Assembly (NCBI RefSeq): GCF_003852495.1
Contig: NZ_QAJI01000004.1
Coordinates: 553,388-617,387 of the forward strand
Origin: Taibaiella sp. KBW10
GTDB lineage: Bacteria; Bacteroidota; Bacteroidia; Chitinophagales; Chitinophagaceae
DNA length: 64,000 nucleotides
Reading direction: 5' to 3'
The notes beneath the pieces are model-generated. The model searched no databases. It saw only the letters and a list, made by a program, of their open reading frames with translations, and was not told the DNA's origin. Positions within the stretch are counted from its first letter, which is position 1; each line of letters opens with the position of its first letter. Shown in pieces: positions 42,482 through 52,025 of the stretch. The translations under genes were made by a program, and so were the position numbers.

Positions 42482-45400
42482 TTATTTAGTAGCATTAAAT
42501 CTAGTTTTCTGTTCTTCTTGTGAGGGATTCAAATTTACATCGCTGGTATTATTACGATAATCTATATCCGCATCGTGGTTTTTTCTTTTTTGTTGATGTG
42601 ATCCTTTACTACCATTTTTTGCCTTTTCTAAGGCATTTATCTGGTCAATATAAACCATTTCATGTTTCTCAGTATTTTCTCTCTCTTCTTTTGTTCCATA
42701 CTGTGCATCATAACCGAAATTTTCCTCTTCTGTATCAGCTATATATTTTGACCATGCTTTTCCCCCAATACCAAAAGCCAAGGCATTAATCATATTGACT
42801 ACATGACCTAATTCATGTACAAGTACGGTAGATGGTGACATCATCCCTTCTACAAATGGCCCATCTCCAACTAAAACTTTGGAATTGTAATCCCATTCTA
42901 ACTTCCCTAAATTTACATCTTCATTTTTACGATCATTAACAATTGGCTGAAAATGATTGACGTCTCTATCAGCTACAGTTGCATCTCTAAAATTAATATT
43001 TACTACCTTTTCACTATTACCTACAGTATTCCAAATTTCCTTTCCCATGTTTGTCTGCATAGAATACACTGCTGCCTCATGAACTTTCATAAGTATCTCA
43101 GGAGAACCGGCTGCTGGTTTAACACCTGGTGTATATTGATACGATTCTTTGTTATGATGCACCACAATTTTCTTTCCATCAGGATCAATATATTTAACAG
43201 GATTATTTGCTACATAAACAAAAGGACTTATTCCGTAGTACTTATTAGCTAACGGATCAACCCCCTTCCATCTTGCAATTTGCGGATCATATTGTCTAGC
43301 ACCATATTCATACGTCTCCAATCCAAAACTCTTCTCCAACTCCTTACCATTGTACTTATACGGCTGTGGCGTACCGCCTGCACTGGTTTGCGCCAAAGTC
43401 AGCCCAAACGGATAGTAATGATCCTCCTCTAATACCTGACCGCTGTAATGCGATACCTGTACATTATCAAACCATACATCGGTACCTATGTTTCTGTTAT
43501 CTACATACACGATCACATAACCCGGTTCGGTGGAGACCACTGGGGTATGGCTTATATTGTTAAACACACCGGGAGTTGCCGTAACCGGAAGGCTACCACT
43601 GATTTGGTTCATCAGCTTCATATTTTTATCAAAGAACAAATAGTTCAGGCCTGCCTTGGGGCCATTGCCGGTATAAGTTTGATTCAGGATGTTTTCCAAT
43701 TGGTTGCCCAGTCCAGCATTGCCCAAAGCCTGGTTGATCAGGTTGCTGCTATTACCGCTCTCACTTACTGGCATACCGCCTACGGTACCACCGGTTAAGG
43801 CAGCGGTTAATGAAGTTACGATATCTTCGGCAGAACTATTGTCTAGCTCATGATTGGGTTCTGTTTCATAATAGGCATCGGTGGCAAAGGTCAGTTTATC
43901 GCCGGGCATTACGCGCAGCATTATAGCGGTACCAATGCGTTTATTGGGATTATTGGCGATCAGTTTTGCGGCCTTCACATCATCTGGATTTATACTGCCC
44001 GGTTTATCCTCTCTTACCGCGGCAATATTATCAAAGACCAGTTGCTCGGCATTGGCGGTGGCTATTTCATGACGTGCCAGGTACTGTGCACTATCCGGTG
44101 CAGCACTGATTGTACTGCGTACATTCCCCAAATGATCTTTGATAAAGTAATCGTATACAAATTTGGTCTGCCCGCTCTGGCTGCCGCTGGTCACGCCTTG
44201 CGGACGGCTTCTACCTTCTTCATTAATTATATATTGCAGTTGGTCGTCTTTGTACACAAAGTTGCCGATATAGTCCCATATCTCGGTAGTGGCGTTGGTA
44301 TAGTCTTTGATCTTCTTTCTTAAACGGTTGCCTGCGGCATCGTAGGTATAAGTGATCTTGCCTTTACTACCAACCGCGATTAGCTCCGGCTTGTTCAGGT
44401 AGTTATAGACCACTTTGGTGATGTCTTTATTGGCATCGCTCAGCAGGTTGCCGTTATCGTCATAGGTATATTCTTCATCCTCATTGGCATTGTCTTTAAA
44501 GTCGGGTAAGGCATTGGTGGTCGCGGCGGCTACGGCATCGCTTACTTTAACCAGTTTATTGCTGTTGGGTGCATAGGTATAGCTCAGTATATCCATATCG
44601 CCGGGGCTGCCGCCAATATTGCCTCTGTGGTTCATGGTCTGGATATTGCCTAAAGCATCGTAGCTGATATTACTGTTGGTATAATCGAAATTGTCTTTTA
44701 CCCAATTATTCGGGCTGGCAATATTATTACGGTACTCGGCATGGGTCAGTCTGTTTACTTGATCATAGCTATAGCCATAAGCATGTTTCTGTGCATTATC
44801 ATCGGTATTATAATAGTTCCAGGTAATCCCTGCAATATTGCCATTGTATAGTTTGCTGCCAAAGCCTTGGTCATAATGCAGGGTCTCATTAAAGTAGTTA
44901 ATGTCCTGGTCTACAGGATTGCGTGCCTGGATATGTTTGAGCCAGCCCCGGATATTGTATTCCTGCAAAACATTGGCGATGGTGTATTGCTTGACAACGG
45001 GCTGTCCTAAATGGTTGTAATCGTAATAGGCGATGTTATAAGCGGTACCGTCATTGATGCTTTGCTGTATGTTCCAAACCTGGTCATTACCCCCAAAGCC
45101 GAGGTTGCGTTTGTATTTCTTATCGAGTTTAATACTGGTTAAGGCGGCATTGGCACCGGGAATGATCTTGGCATCGGGGTTCTGATGGTAGTTTACATTT
45201 TCATAAGCCATGCCCTGGAAAAAGTAAAGGTTGCTGTTGATCTCGGTACCGCCTTTCAGGTTGTTCTGCTGGCTTTGGATCATCCGGCCTTTGGCATCGT
45301 AATAGTTTACGGTGGTGATCCAATCATTGCCATTGGGGTTTTCCGGGTCCATGATCCTTAGTTTCGTTCCGGTCACCAGGCCTTTTACACTATTGCTGTT

Positions 45401-46702
45401 GATGGAGGGCACAATGGTGTTGTCATTTGTCGGGGGTGCCGGTACTTTGGAAGGATCGAAGCTAAAACCGCTTAACTGTGTATAGTTATCATAATAGGTA
45501 TAACTCAGGATCGTGGCATCTGTTATATCGGATGGGTAGCTGTTGAACTGGCTATAATTGTTCAGGTAATATCCTGCTTCCGGTGCGGTATACCCGCTAC
45601 TGTTGATCATAAGGTTCAGGTCTTCTCTGGAATTGGTGGTGTTCCATAATGCGGTTACGGTAGGCCGGTTCAGCGCATCATAGATCGTCATAAACCACTG
45701 TTCCCGGGCCCGCAGATTCCCGTCCTGGCTGAGTACGGGGCGGTCTCTTTTATCATAGACGATGTACTCTACGGCTTTTCCGGGAATTTTCTTTTCGGTC
45801 ACCCTGCCGCGTGCATCATACACATAGCTGTAACACAGCTCGGCTAATTGCTCTTCTGTAGGTACGGTCCAGTTATGGTTATAATGGCTGATGGGCGGAT
45901 AAATGTTTGGATTGCCCGGCTTCTGCTCTATCGTAAAGGAGCAGGAGGACGGTGGTAATACAAAACGCAATCTCCCTAAGTCATCATAAACATAAAAGGT
46001 ATAGTGGTAATTGGCCGGGAACATCGCTGCCGGTGCACCGGCAGGATACAAACTGTTGATGAGCTGTTTTGCTAAGGTTCTTTTGATCACGACTCTGCCC
46101 AACTTGTCTTTGATCTCTTCGCTCACATGGCCGTCTTCGTCGGTCACTGTAGTGATATATAGGGTGCCGTTGGCATAGTTCTCTTTGTACTTTACCGTAT
46201 TGTTGCCCGGCTCTACTATAAATCGTGGGAAACTCCCATTGACGATAATGGTCGGGATGGGGTTATTGATGGTACCGCTCATGTATTGCGGACTGGTATT
46301 GGTGCTGTATTGCATACTCGTACCGCGGTTACTGCCCACCCAGCTTTTACCGGGTGCCAGTTGTTTGGTAACGCGGTTTAAGGGAGAGTTATCATATTCT
46401 GTTTTGCTATAGGGCAATTCTCCCTGTGCTAGGGGGTAAAAGGTTTCGACGCGTGCTTTTGGGGAATAGTCGATCTGTCCACCGGAACTGACTTCTTGCT
46501 TGGCATTGGGCAGGTATTGGAGGGCTTCTCTTCCGGCGGCATCATAGATATGGTATTGCACCAGGTCATTGCCATCGGCATGGGCTCTTTTTTGTACGGT
46601 TTGTAAGGGACGACCCAGGCCGTCTACAAAATCGGTTACCTGACGGTGTTTAATATTATTGTTCTGTATGGTGGTGGGCGCATCGGGAATCCAGGTGCGC
46701 AC
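42482..46702 (-). CDS. RHS repeat-associated core protein (DUF6443 type) with HELGH metallopeptidase tip
   Basis: 1406 residues in this frame. Near the N-terminus is the DUF6443 pattern VTDFVDGLGRPLQTVQKRA; then many degenerate YD repeats (YNYLNKPELIAV, YTYDAAGNRLRKK), an RHS hinge (DHLGNVRSTISAAPDS), the core YNGKELEKSFGLETYEYGARQYDPQ, and the DPDGKK hinge near residue 1175. The unique tip (about 1177-1406) has HELGH at 1296-1300 and a charged tail, suggesting a zinc peptidase toxin. Reading starts at GTG 46702 only because of a one-base loss: the signal peptide lies in another frame at 46636-46878. An intact gene would begin at 46878. The other tips in the array can plausibly replace its C-terminus. 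Confidence 0.8.
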   Translation of the reverse strand: MRTWIPDAPTTIQNNNIKHRQVTDFVDGLGRPLQTVQKRAHADGNDLVQYHIYDAAGREALQYLPNAKQEVSSGGQIDYSPKARVETFYPLAQGELPYSKTEYDNSPLNRVTKQLAPGKSWVGSNRGTSMQYSTNTSPQYMSGTINNPIPTIIVNGSFPRFIVEPGNNTVKYKENYANGTLYITTVTDEDGHVSEEIKDKLGRVVIKRTLAKQLINSLYPAGAPAAMFPANYHYTFYVYDDLGRLRFVLPPSSCSFTIEQKPGNPNIYPPISHYNHNWTVPTEEQLAELCYSYVYDARGRVTEKKIPGKAVEYIVYDKRDRPVLSQDGNLRAREQWFMTIYDALNRPTVTALWNTTNSREDLNLMINSSGYTAPEAGYYLNNYSQFNSYPSDITDATILSYTYYDNYTQLSGFSFDPSKVPAPPTNDNTIVPSINSNSVKGLVTGTKLRIMDPENPNGNDWITTVNYYDAKGRMIQSQQNNLKGGTEINSNLYFFQGMAYENVNYHQNPDAKIIPGANAALTSIKLDKKYKRNLGFGGNDQVWNIQQSINDGTAYNIAYYDYNHLGQPVVKQYTIANVLQEYNIRGWLKHIQARNPVDQDINYFNETLHYDQGFGSKLYNGNIAGITWNYYNTDDNAQKHAYGYSYDQVNRLTHAEYRNNIASPNNWVKDNFDYTNSNISYDALGNIQTMNHRGNIGGSPGDMDILSYTYAPNSNKLVKVSDAVAAATTNALPDFKDNANEDEEYTYDDNGNLLSDANKDITKVVYNYLNKPELIAVGSKGKITYTYDAAGNRLRKKIKDYTNATTEIWDYIGNFVYKDDQLQYIINEEGRSRPQGVTSGSQSGQTKFVYDYFIKDHLGNVRSTISAAPDSAQYLARHEIATANAEQLVFDNIAAVREDKPGSINPDDVKAAKLIANNPNKRIGTAIMLRVMPGDKLTFATDAYYETEPNHELDNSSAEDIVTSLTAALTGGTVGGMPVSESGNSSNLINQALGNAGLGNQLENILNQTYTGNGPKAGLNYLFFDKNMKLMNQISGSLPVTATPGVFNNISHTPVVSTEPGYVIVYVDNRNIGTDVWFDNVQVSHYSGQVLEEDHYYPFGLTLAQTSAGGTPQPYKYNGKELEKSFGLETYEYGARQYDPQIARWKGVDPLANKYYGISPFVYVANNPVKYIDPDGKKIVVHHNKESYQYTPGVKPAAGSPEILMKVHEAAVYSMQTNMGKEIWNTVGNSEKVVNINFRDATVADRDVNHFQPIVNDRKNEDVNLGKLEWDYNSKVLVGDGPFVEGMMSPSTVLVHELGHVVNMINALAFGIGGKAWSKYIADTEEENFGYDAQYGTKEERENTEKHEMVYIDQINALEKAKNGSKGSHQQKRKNHDADIDYRNNTSDVNLNPSQEEQKTRFNATK
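43172..43597 (-). repeat. RHS-core repeat, copy A (in the full-length gene)
   Basis: The parental 426-bp core segment from DPDGKK back to the GSLPVTATPGVF segment; the four displaced copies downstream match parts of it. Confidence 0.85.
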
Positions 46703-46878
46703 ATAGTTTTCTTCAGGGTAGAAGCAAAATTGTACAAACCGGGATAACTGCTGACCGGTGCAGGCGCGGTTACCGCAGCCGGAATATTAGTGGCCGGATC
46801 GGACACTTGCTGTGCACTGAGGGTATAGGTGCTACCCAACAGTAAACCATTAAGGAGGAGGATATATTTTGAGGACAT
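46636..46878 (-). pseudogene. Frameshifted N-terminal signal-peptide part of the RHS protein
   Basis: 80-residue frame with a good signal peptide (MSSKYILLLNGLLLGSTYTL, SAQQ cut site) and a Pro/Ala linker (PAAVTAPAPVSSYPGLYNF). At the T-run 46707-46710 (A-run on the coding strand) adding one A would join ...ASTLKK directly to NYVRTWIPDAP of the large frame, the usual DUF6443 opening. So this is the true N-terminus of the RHS gene split by a single-base deletion or a sequencing error. Confidence 0.75.
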
Positions 46879-46890
46879 GTGTGTAGGTTT

Positions 46891-49800
46891 TTAGTTGGTA
46901 CTTTGGAATTGGTATTCATGGGTCTTTAAAAGATTACCATTCAGGTCTTTTACCCTGATCAGCCTGCCCAATGCATCATATTCGTAATAGGAAATATTGT
47001 TCTTATCGTCACATACGGAAGTGATCTGTGCTTTGCTATTGTAGGTGACGGTTTGCAGGGTGGCGGCGATGGGCATTAGCCGTAACTCATCTATAATACC
47101 GGTACCGGTTAATTGTAACTGGCTGTTTTGAAAATCATACTCGTAGAGTTTCCAGCCATTGATGGCAGGATTAGTGCTGCTGAGCAAGGTACCGTTAGCA
47201 TAAACATTTGCAGCCCCTTGTGCCCAGAAGCTTACTCGGTAAGGTGTAGCGGTGTTCAGGCCACTTTTGGTGAGGCTGCCGCTACCCAGGTTACAGGCGC
47301 TCGTGCCGGTAAGGCCGCTGCTCTGGTAACTAATGCCGCTACCGGTCCAGGCATCGGTACTCGCGTTTTCAAAAGAAGTTGCCGATACCGTCGCTATATC
47401 TGCTCCGGCTACTACGGTGCTGATCTGGCCCAGTCTCGGGTTGTGATAGGTTTTGGAAAATAACTGATCATTGACGGTATAGCTGGTCGGGCTTCCGGCG
47501 CTATAGGATAATACGCCCAGGTCTTTGGTATAACGGCTGTCTTTATCTATTTGGGTACCATTAACGGTTGCCGGGCTGTAATCATCAATCGCATCGCTCA
47601 GTTTAAGGCTATAGATATTTTTGGGGGCACCGATCGGATTGCTGGCGACTTCCATATAATTACCGGCGGTCACCTTCTCTCCGTCCTCGTCCGAGGTGGT
47701 CTGGTATAATTCTAAAGGCACATTGTAGATGCGATTATCCTGAAGGCTTTTGATGCCTTGCAGTTCTCCGGATAAAGTACCGGTAGCCGGCAGGCTAAAA
47801 TCACGGGCGTATTTAAAATTACTGATCTCTTTGGTACCATCGTTAAAAATGGTGGTAATGGTCGAAGGGGATTTTTGTTCGGGCGTATTATAGGTATAAT
47901 TGGTGGTGGTGACCATTTCCTGTCCATTCAAATATTCTTTATTGACTTCCTGTGCCACTTGTACACTGGCGGATTTGATCTCGTATTTAATCAAGCGGAT
48001 AAAATCAGAACCGGATGCCATTGCGTTGGTTGTTGTTTTAAAAGCATAAACACCATAACTGGATGTTGCAGCCGGAAAGCTGTTCGTATAATTCTTCTGT
48101 TGTTTGAGTACACCATTTTCATCGAAAGTCTTTGTACCGGCTAATTGTCCATTCTTATAGCTTTCAGACATAAAGAATGCGGGCAGCCCTTGGGGAACGA
48201 CCATTGGCAAGCCTTGATTACGGTAGGTATTTACGATCTTACCATTAGCCGCACCGGTAATCTTTTTACTCACCTGACGATAGTAAATCGGAGAACCGAT
48301 AACACCACCACTATTAACCAGATCATTAAATTGAAAAGTATAATAATCACTATACTGGATAATAGTAGGCCTAAGTGGATCGAGCGTCTCTTGCTCACAT
48401 TTCATCGTCCATTCTTTGATCACATCCGGATATGAAAAAAGGATACCGCTGGAGTGCCCTGCACTGTCTGTTTCGTAGGTATAGGCTGTTGTTTGGGTCT
48501 TGTTACTATACTGGTCATAGTTCTCGATTGAAGCGATGCGCAAACCCGGGCCGATCTTGCTGTGGTTGTAGCCAATCACTTTATACTCTTTACTGTTCAC
48601 CCTGACCATGGCAGTGGTACAGGTATCTTGTTGGATCGTACTTTCAAAATGATAGGTACCCGGATCCAATTCTATATCAAAATCCATTTCTTCTGCAAAA
48701 GATAAAATAGCACCGAAAGTTCCATTTTTGTATAGCACCGCACTTCCTGCGTAAGGACAAGGGCCTTGAGGGTTACCTGAAGAGCTATAATGGATAATGC
48801 TGGGGCTGAAAAAGCTGCTAAAGTGAAACCTGGTGGTCGTCGTAATCGTAAAAGGCGTCGTTATAGGTGTGGCATAATTAACGGTATTGGCATTAGTGGC
48901 ATTGGTACGGCTAATCACTTGGTATACCGGTTCATTGACCCAATACCGGTTATTTTCAAAATTAAAATTGGTGTAACCACCTGTCGGGTAGGTGATTTTA
49001 GACAGGGTTCCGGCGATGGTTTCGGTTCCGGGCATACGGCTCTCGGAAGAATAATTATATTGAAATGTTGATGGGCCTCCATTACTACCTTGTAATAAAA
49101 GCTCTTCTTTTACAGGAAATTTAATGGCGCCAATCCTGTAATAACCCCATAGGTCCTGTAAGGTATCATTTCTTGCAGGTAAGGGAGTGCTGTTATAGTC
49201 AAAAGTGTATTCCCCGATGACCTGGTTATTGGAAGGGTCAAGTTGCTGTACTTTCTCCAATTTTAAGCGCTTGGCCGTATTGCCCATACCGGTAGCAGCG
49301 GTAAAATAATCAGTGGCCAGTAGGGTTTTCTGTACCAGGTTATTATTTTTATAGACACTGACATTATCCAATGCCTTAGTTCCCAATACATCTAAACGAT
49401 TAGTTGTTGCCGCATTAAAATCGATCCGGGTATTTTCATAGTTGATGGATTTCAAACGTAAAGAAAGAATGCGCGAATAGGCATCTCTGCTTACCTGGGG
49501 AGATAAAGAGCAATAGCTGACCGCCCCCGGTTTGGCAATCGTTTTTTGAAAGTCCCAAATCTTATCTGTTTCCAACGTATCTACTTCATAGCTAAAGCTT
49601 ACGGTAGATCCGGTTTTAGGATCGGAGATAGAACCCAAATACCAGGCGGTATTTACTGAAGCATCGTAAGTTGGAGCTGGAGATGGATTAGTAGTAGACA
49701 GGTTGTCCAGGTTTTTTTCAATCTTATTGAACAAATAGATCAGTCCATTATCATCGGTAACTTTAAAGGAGGTTAATTTACCGGGTAAGGGTAAACTGGC

Positions 49801-50436
49801 CTCCACTTTGATATCATCATTTGGAGTAAGGATGGCCTTCAGCTGCATCTCGTTGTTCTGCTGACCTTCGGGAAGTAATGTAAAGGTCCCCGACCTCCCG
49901 GCAAAGTTATAAGAGAACAGATCGGGCATAAAGTCATAACGGCCTTCGTCAATGGCCATTTTGAAATCCATAAAAGGGAGACCCTGTTGCTGGGCATCGT
50001 TAATTTCTATACCTGAAGTCACGTTATTAATGGTCTGGTAATTATAAAAGTAACCTGCATTACCGGCGCCAACAACGGCATCATCGGCCAAACCCTGTAC
50101 GCGGCGAGTCACAACCCCACCCGCATCCAGCGAAAATCCAGCCCCTACCCAAGAGGTCTGCTCGCTTACTTTAATCCCCGAACCATGATAGGAAAGGCTA
50201 ATAGGAAAGCTGATGTTGCCGACACTTACATTATATATAGGAATTTGGATATTGGGGGTACCAGTGCTTTCATTTACCGGGTACTCGCCATACTTGCCCA
50301 GCTCTGCCGCATTGGGCGATTGCGCCACTGCGGTCATGTTCTGTGTTAAGCTCTGGAAATAATTGTTCTGCTGCGCCGAAAGATGCCCCAAAGTCAATAG
50401 GGAAAAACAACTCAACAGGAAGGTGGTTTTAGTCAT
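46891..50436 (-). CDS. SpvB/TcB-like exported YD-repeat protein, partner of the RHS protein
   Basis: 1181 residues. Signal peptide (to about 21, SAQ). At 75-115 it has ISFPISLSYHGSGIKV and WVGAGFSLDAGGVVTR, very like the start of SpvB/TcdB-type proteins (pISLsY..G.G ... WslslgsItR). A long middle of beta-rich repeats follows, and the last 50 residues are a YD repeat (YYEYDALGRLIRVKDLNGNL). It lies 12 bases upstream of the RHS signal-peptide frame. By analogy with Tc toxins it could form the first half of a shell that the RHS protein closes; that is inference. Confidence 0.7.
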   Translation of the reverse strand: MTKTTFLLSCFSLLTLGHLSAQQNNYFQSLTQNMTAVAQSPNAAELGKYGEYPVNESTGTPNIQIPIYNVSVGNISFPISLSYHGSGIKVSEQTSWVGAGFSLDAGGVVTRRVQGLADDAVVGAGNAGYFYNYQTINNVTSGIEINDAQQQGLPFMDFKMAIDEGRYDFMPDLFSYNFAGRSGTFTLLPEGQQNNEMQLKAILTPNDDIKVEASLPLPGKLTSFKVTDDNGLIYLFNKIEKNLDNLSTTNPSPAPTYDASVNTAWYLGSISDPKTGSTVSFSYEVDTLETDKIWDFQKTIAKPGAVSYCSLSPQVSRDAYSRILSLRLKSINYENTRIDFNAATTNRLDVLGTKALDNVSVYKNNNLVQKTLLATDYFTAATGMGNTAKRLKLEKVQQLDPSNNQVIGEYTFDYNSTPLPARNDTLQDLWGYYRIGAIKFPVKEELLLQGSNGGPSTFQYNYSSESRMPGTETIAGTLSKITYPTGGYTNFNFENNRYWVNEPVYQVISRTNATNANTVNYATPITTPFTITTTTRFHFSSFFSPSIIHYSSSGNPQGPCPYAGSAVLYKNGTFGAILSFAEEMDFDIELDPGTYHFESTIQQDTCTTAMVRVNSKEYKVIGYNHSKIGPGLRIASIENYDQYSNKTQTTAYTYETDSAGHSSGILFSYPDVIKEWTMKCEQETLDPLRPTIIQYSDYYTFQFNDLVNSGGVIGSPIYYRQVSKKITGAANGKIVNTYRNQGLPMVVPQGLPAFFMSESYKNGQLAGTKTFDENGVLKQQKNYTNSFPAATSSYGVYAFKTTTNAMASGSDFIRLIKYEIKSASVQVAQEVNKEYLNGQEMVTTTNYTYNTPEQKSPSTITTIFNDGTKEISNFKYARDFSLPATGTLSGELQGIKSLQDNRIYNVPLELYQTTSDEDGEKVTAGNYMEVASNPIGAPKNIYSLKLSDAIDDYSPATVNGTQIDKDSRYTKDLGVLSYSAGSPTSYTVNDQLFSKTYHNPRLGQISTVVAGADIATVSATSFENASTDAWTGSGISYQSSGLTGTSACNLGSGSLTKSGLNTATPYRVSFWAQGAANVYANGTLLSSTNPAINGWKLYEYDFQNSQLQLTGTGIIDELRLMPIAATLQTVTYNSKAQITSVCDDKNNISYYEYDALGRLIRVKDLNGNLLKTHEYQFQSTN

Positions 50437-50486
50437 AGTATAGATTAAATATTAATGTGGTTATAAGTGTATTTCATTTTAGCATT

Positions 50487-52025
50487 TTATAATTTCCATC
50501 CCAACCTGATCATCCATGGCGAATTGATCCCTGATTTATCGCTCAGAAAGTTGTAGCCGATCAGGAAAGTACCTTGTGCTTTACTGTTGACTTTATAGCT
50601 TTTCATCACGCCTAAATAAGCGGCATCCTGTAACAAGCCCATAGCGGTTTTCAGGTTACTGCTGTTGCCATATTGCTCCTGTAGTTGCACGTAGGGACGA
50701 TTATTGGGGCGCAGGCTCTTTTCGTAACCGCCTTGCAGGCTAATACCCCAGATAACTTTGTAATCTAAGTATACCCTGGCTGTAATTCCTTCATAACTGA
50801 GTTTGAGGTGCTGCCAGTCTTTACCCAAGCCCAGGCTGCCATCTAAGCCGACACCAAAGCTCAGTTTTGGGGTTTGCCGGTAAGCTGCGTTTATCCCCGT
50901 TTGCACCATTACGGGTTTTAAACCATCGGCCGAGGCTCTTTGACTTTGAAAGTTGTATTGCAGCTCCCAACGATGCCAGAAAGGAATACCTCTCATGGGA
51001 TTTTTAAGTTCTTTTCCGGTACGCTTAAGGTTTTGTTTGCCCTCTTTAAGGCTGTTCTGCGTCTCTTTAACTAAGGCCTTATTTTCTTTTATCGTATTAT
51101 TTACTTTCTTAACCTGGTTCAAGTGCTTATCGATTCCCAATTGCTTACTATATTCCTGTACCTGCTGCCCGGCCTGTTGTTGTAATTGATCCAGCTGATT
51201 GCCAAACTGCTGCTGCATGCCTGCAGCAACGCTGGCTTTGGTCTGAAAACCCATTTGTTGCAGTTCTTCTGCACTGATATTCGGATTATTCATCGCCGCC
51301 ATATTATGGACGCCATTGGCCTTACTCAGGTATTCATTAAAACCTTCTATCCCCTGCAGGTAATCCAGCGCTTTTTGTTCGGCCTCATCAGGATCCTGTA
51401 CGATCTGTTTCCAATAGCCTACCTGTTGCTGTCCATAACCAAAGGTTTGTTTCAGTTTAGCGGCCTTATCGGCAAGTGCTGTATTATTCAGGAGTTTTCC
51501 CAGATCGGTATTTCTTTGTTTAAGCCGGTTCTGAATATAGCTTTGTACATTCAGTTTTTGGTTAAGCTGCTCCAGTCCGGGTATATTGACGGCATTATTC
51601 GGTACCAACAGACCTGCCTTGTTTTGTATAAAATTCTGTATTTTCTTAAGACTATCCAGCGCTTTGCTAGGATATTTGGCTTGCGCCTGTTTCAAAAAAG
51701 TGGAATCTTTAAGGCTTTTGCCCAAACTATCGAAACTGAGGGAGCTTAATTTCCGGTAACGGGCATACAGCAGGGAATCGCTGCGCTGCAATTGGCGGGC
51801 CAACTGGTTTTCCTGTCTTTGCAGCCGCTTGAGTAAGCGGCGCTGGCTACGGCCGGCCTTCTTTTCGTATCGGGTATAATGCCCGGATTGTTTTTTAATA
51901 TAAACCTTTGCAGCATGAACAATCTCGCTGCTGTCCGAAGCATAAATTAGGGTTTGATCCTGTGCCAGACTAGCGAAACAGGAGCTCATCAATAGAAGGA
52001 CGATCAATAAAAAAGGATATTTCAA
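50487..52025 (-). CDS. Exported coiled-coil and beta-barrel protein upstream of the RHS genes
   Basis: 512 residues. Signal peptide (MKYPFLLIVLLLMSSCFASL; a lipoprotein-like SSC is present but the cut after SLAQ looks better). Residues ~30-340 are Gln/Lys/Leu-rich helices with coiled-coil pattern (RRLLKRLQRQENQLARQLQR; QLDQLQQQAGQQVQEYSKQL). The last ~170 form strands with barrel character (LSFGVGLDGSLGLG ... SPWMIRLGWKL). It is 50 bases upstream of the SpvB-like gene on the same strand. A role in surface export or anchoring of the RHS complex is possible; no known family recognised. Confidence 0.6.
   Translation of the reverse strand: MKYPFLLIVLLLMSSCFASLAQDQTLIYASDSSEIVHAAKVYIKKQSGHYTRYEKKAGRSQRRLLKRLQRQENQLARQLQRSDSLLYARYRKLSSLSFDSLGKSLKDSTFLKQAQAKYPSKALDSLKKIQNFIQNKAGLLVPNNAVNIPGLEQLNQKLNVQSYIQNRLKQRNTDLGKLLNNTALADKAAKLKQTFGYGQQQVGYWKQIVQDPDEAEQKALDYLQGIEGFNEYLSKANGVHNMAAMNNPNISAEELQQMGFQTKASVAAGMQQQFGNQLDQLQQQAGQQVQEYSKQLGIDKHLNQVKKVNNTIKENKALVKETQNSLKEGKQNLKRTGKELKNPMRGIPFWHRWELQYNFQSQRASADGLKPVMVQTGINAAYRQTPKLSFGVGLDGSLGLGKDWQHLKLSYEGITARVYLDYKVIWGISLQGGYEKSLRPNNRPYVQLQEQYGNSSNLKTAMGLLQDAAYLGVMKSYKVNSKAQGTFLIGYNFLSDKSGINSPWMIRLGWKL

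Noticed and set aside
37560-43597. CRISPR array or insertion sequence as the reason for the repeats
   Set aside because: The repeats are few, long (90-430 bp), coding for RHS core and in the same frame sense; there are no short regular repeats, no terminal inverted repeats and no transposase.
42482-46702. Link of the RHS protein to a type VI secretion system
   Set aside because: No PAAR, VgrG, Hcp or T6SS structural gene is present, and both large partner proteins have signal peptides, which fits general export rather than T6SS delivery.
46700-46712. Programmed -1 frameshift joining the two RHS frames
   Set aside because: The site is a plain A4 run without a proper slippery heptamer in the zero frame (re-pairing would be to GAA), and no following structure was evident; a one-base deletion or sequencing error is simpler.
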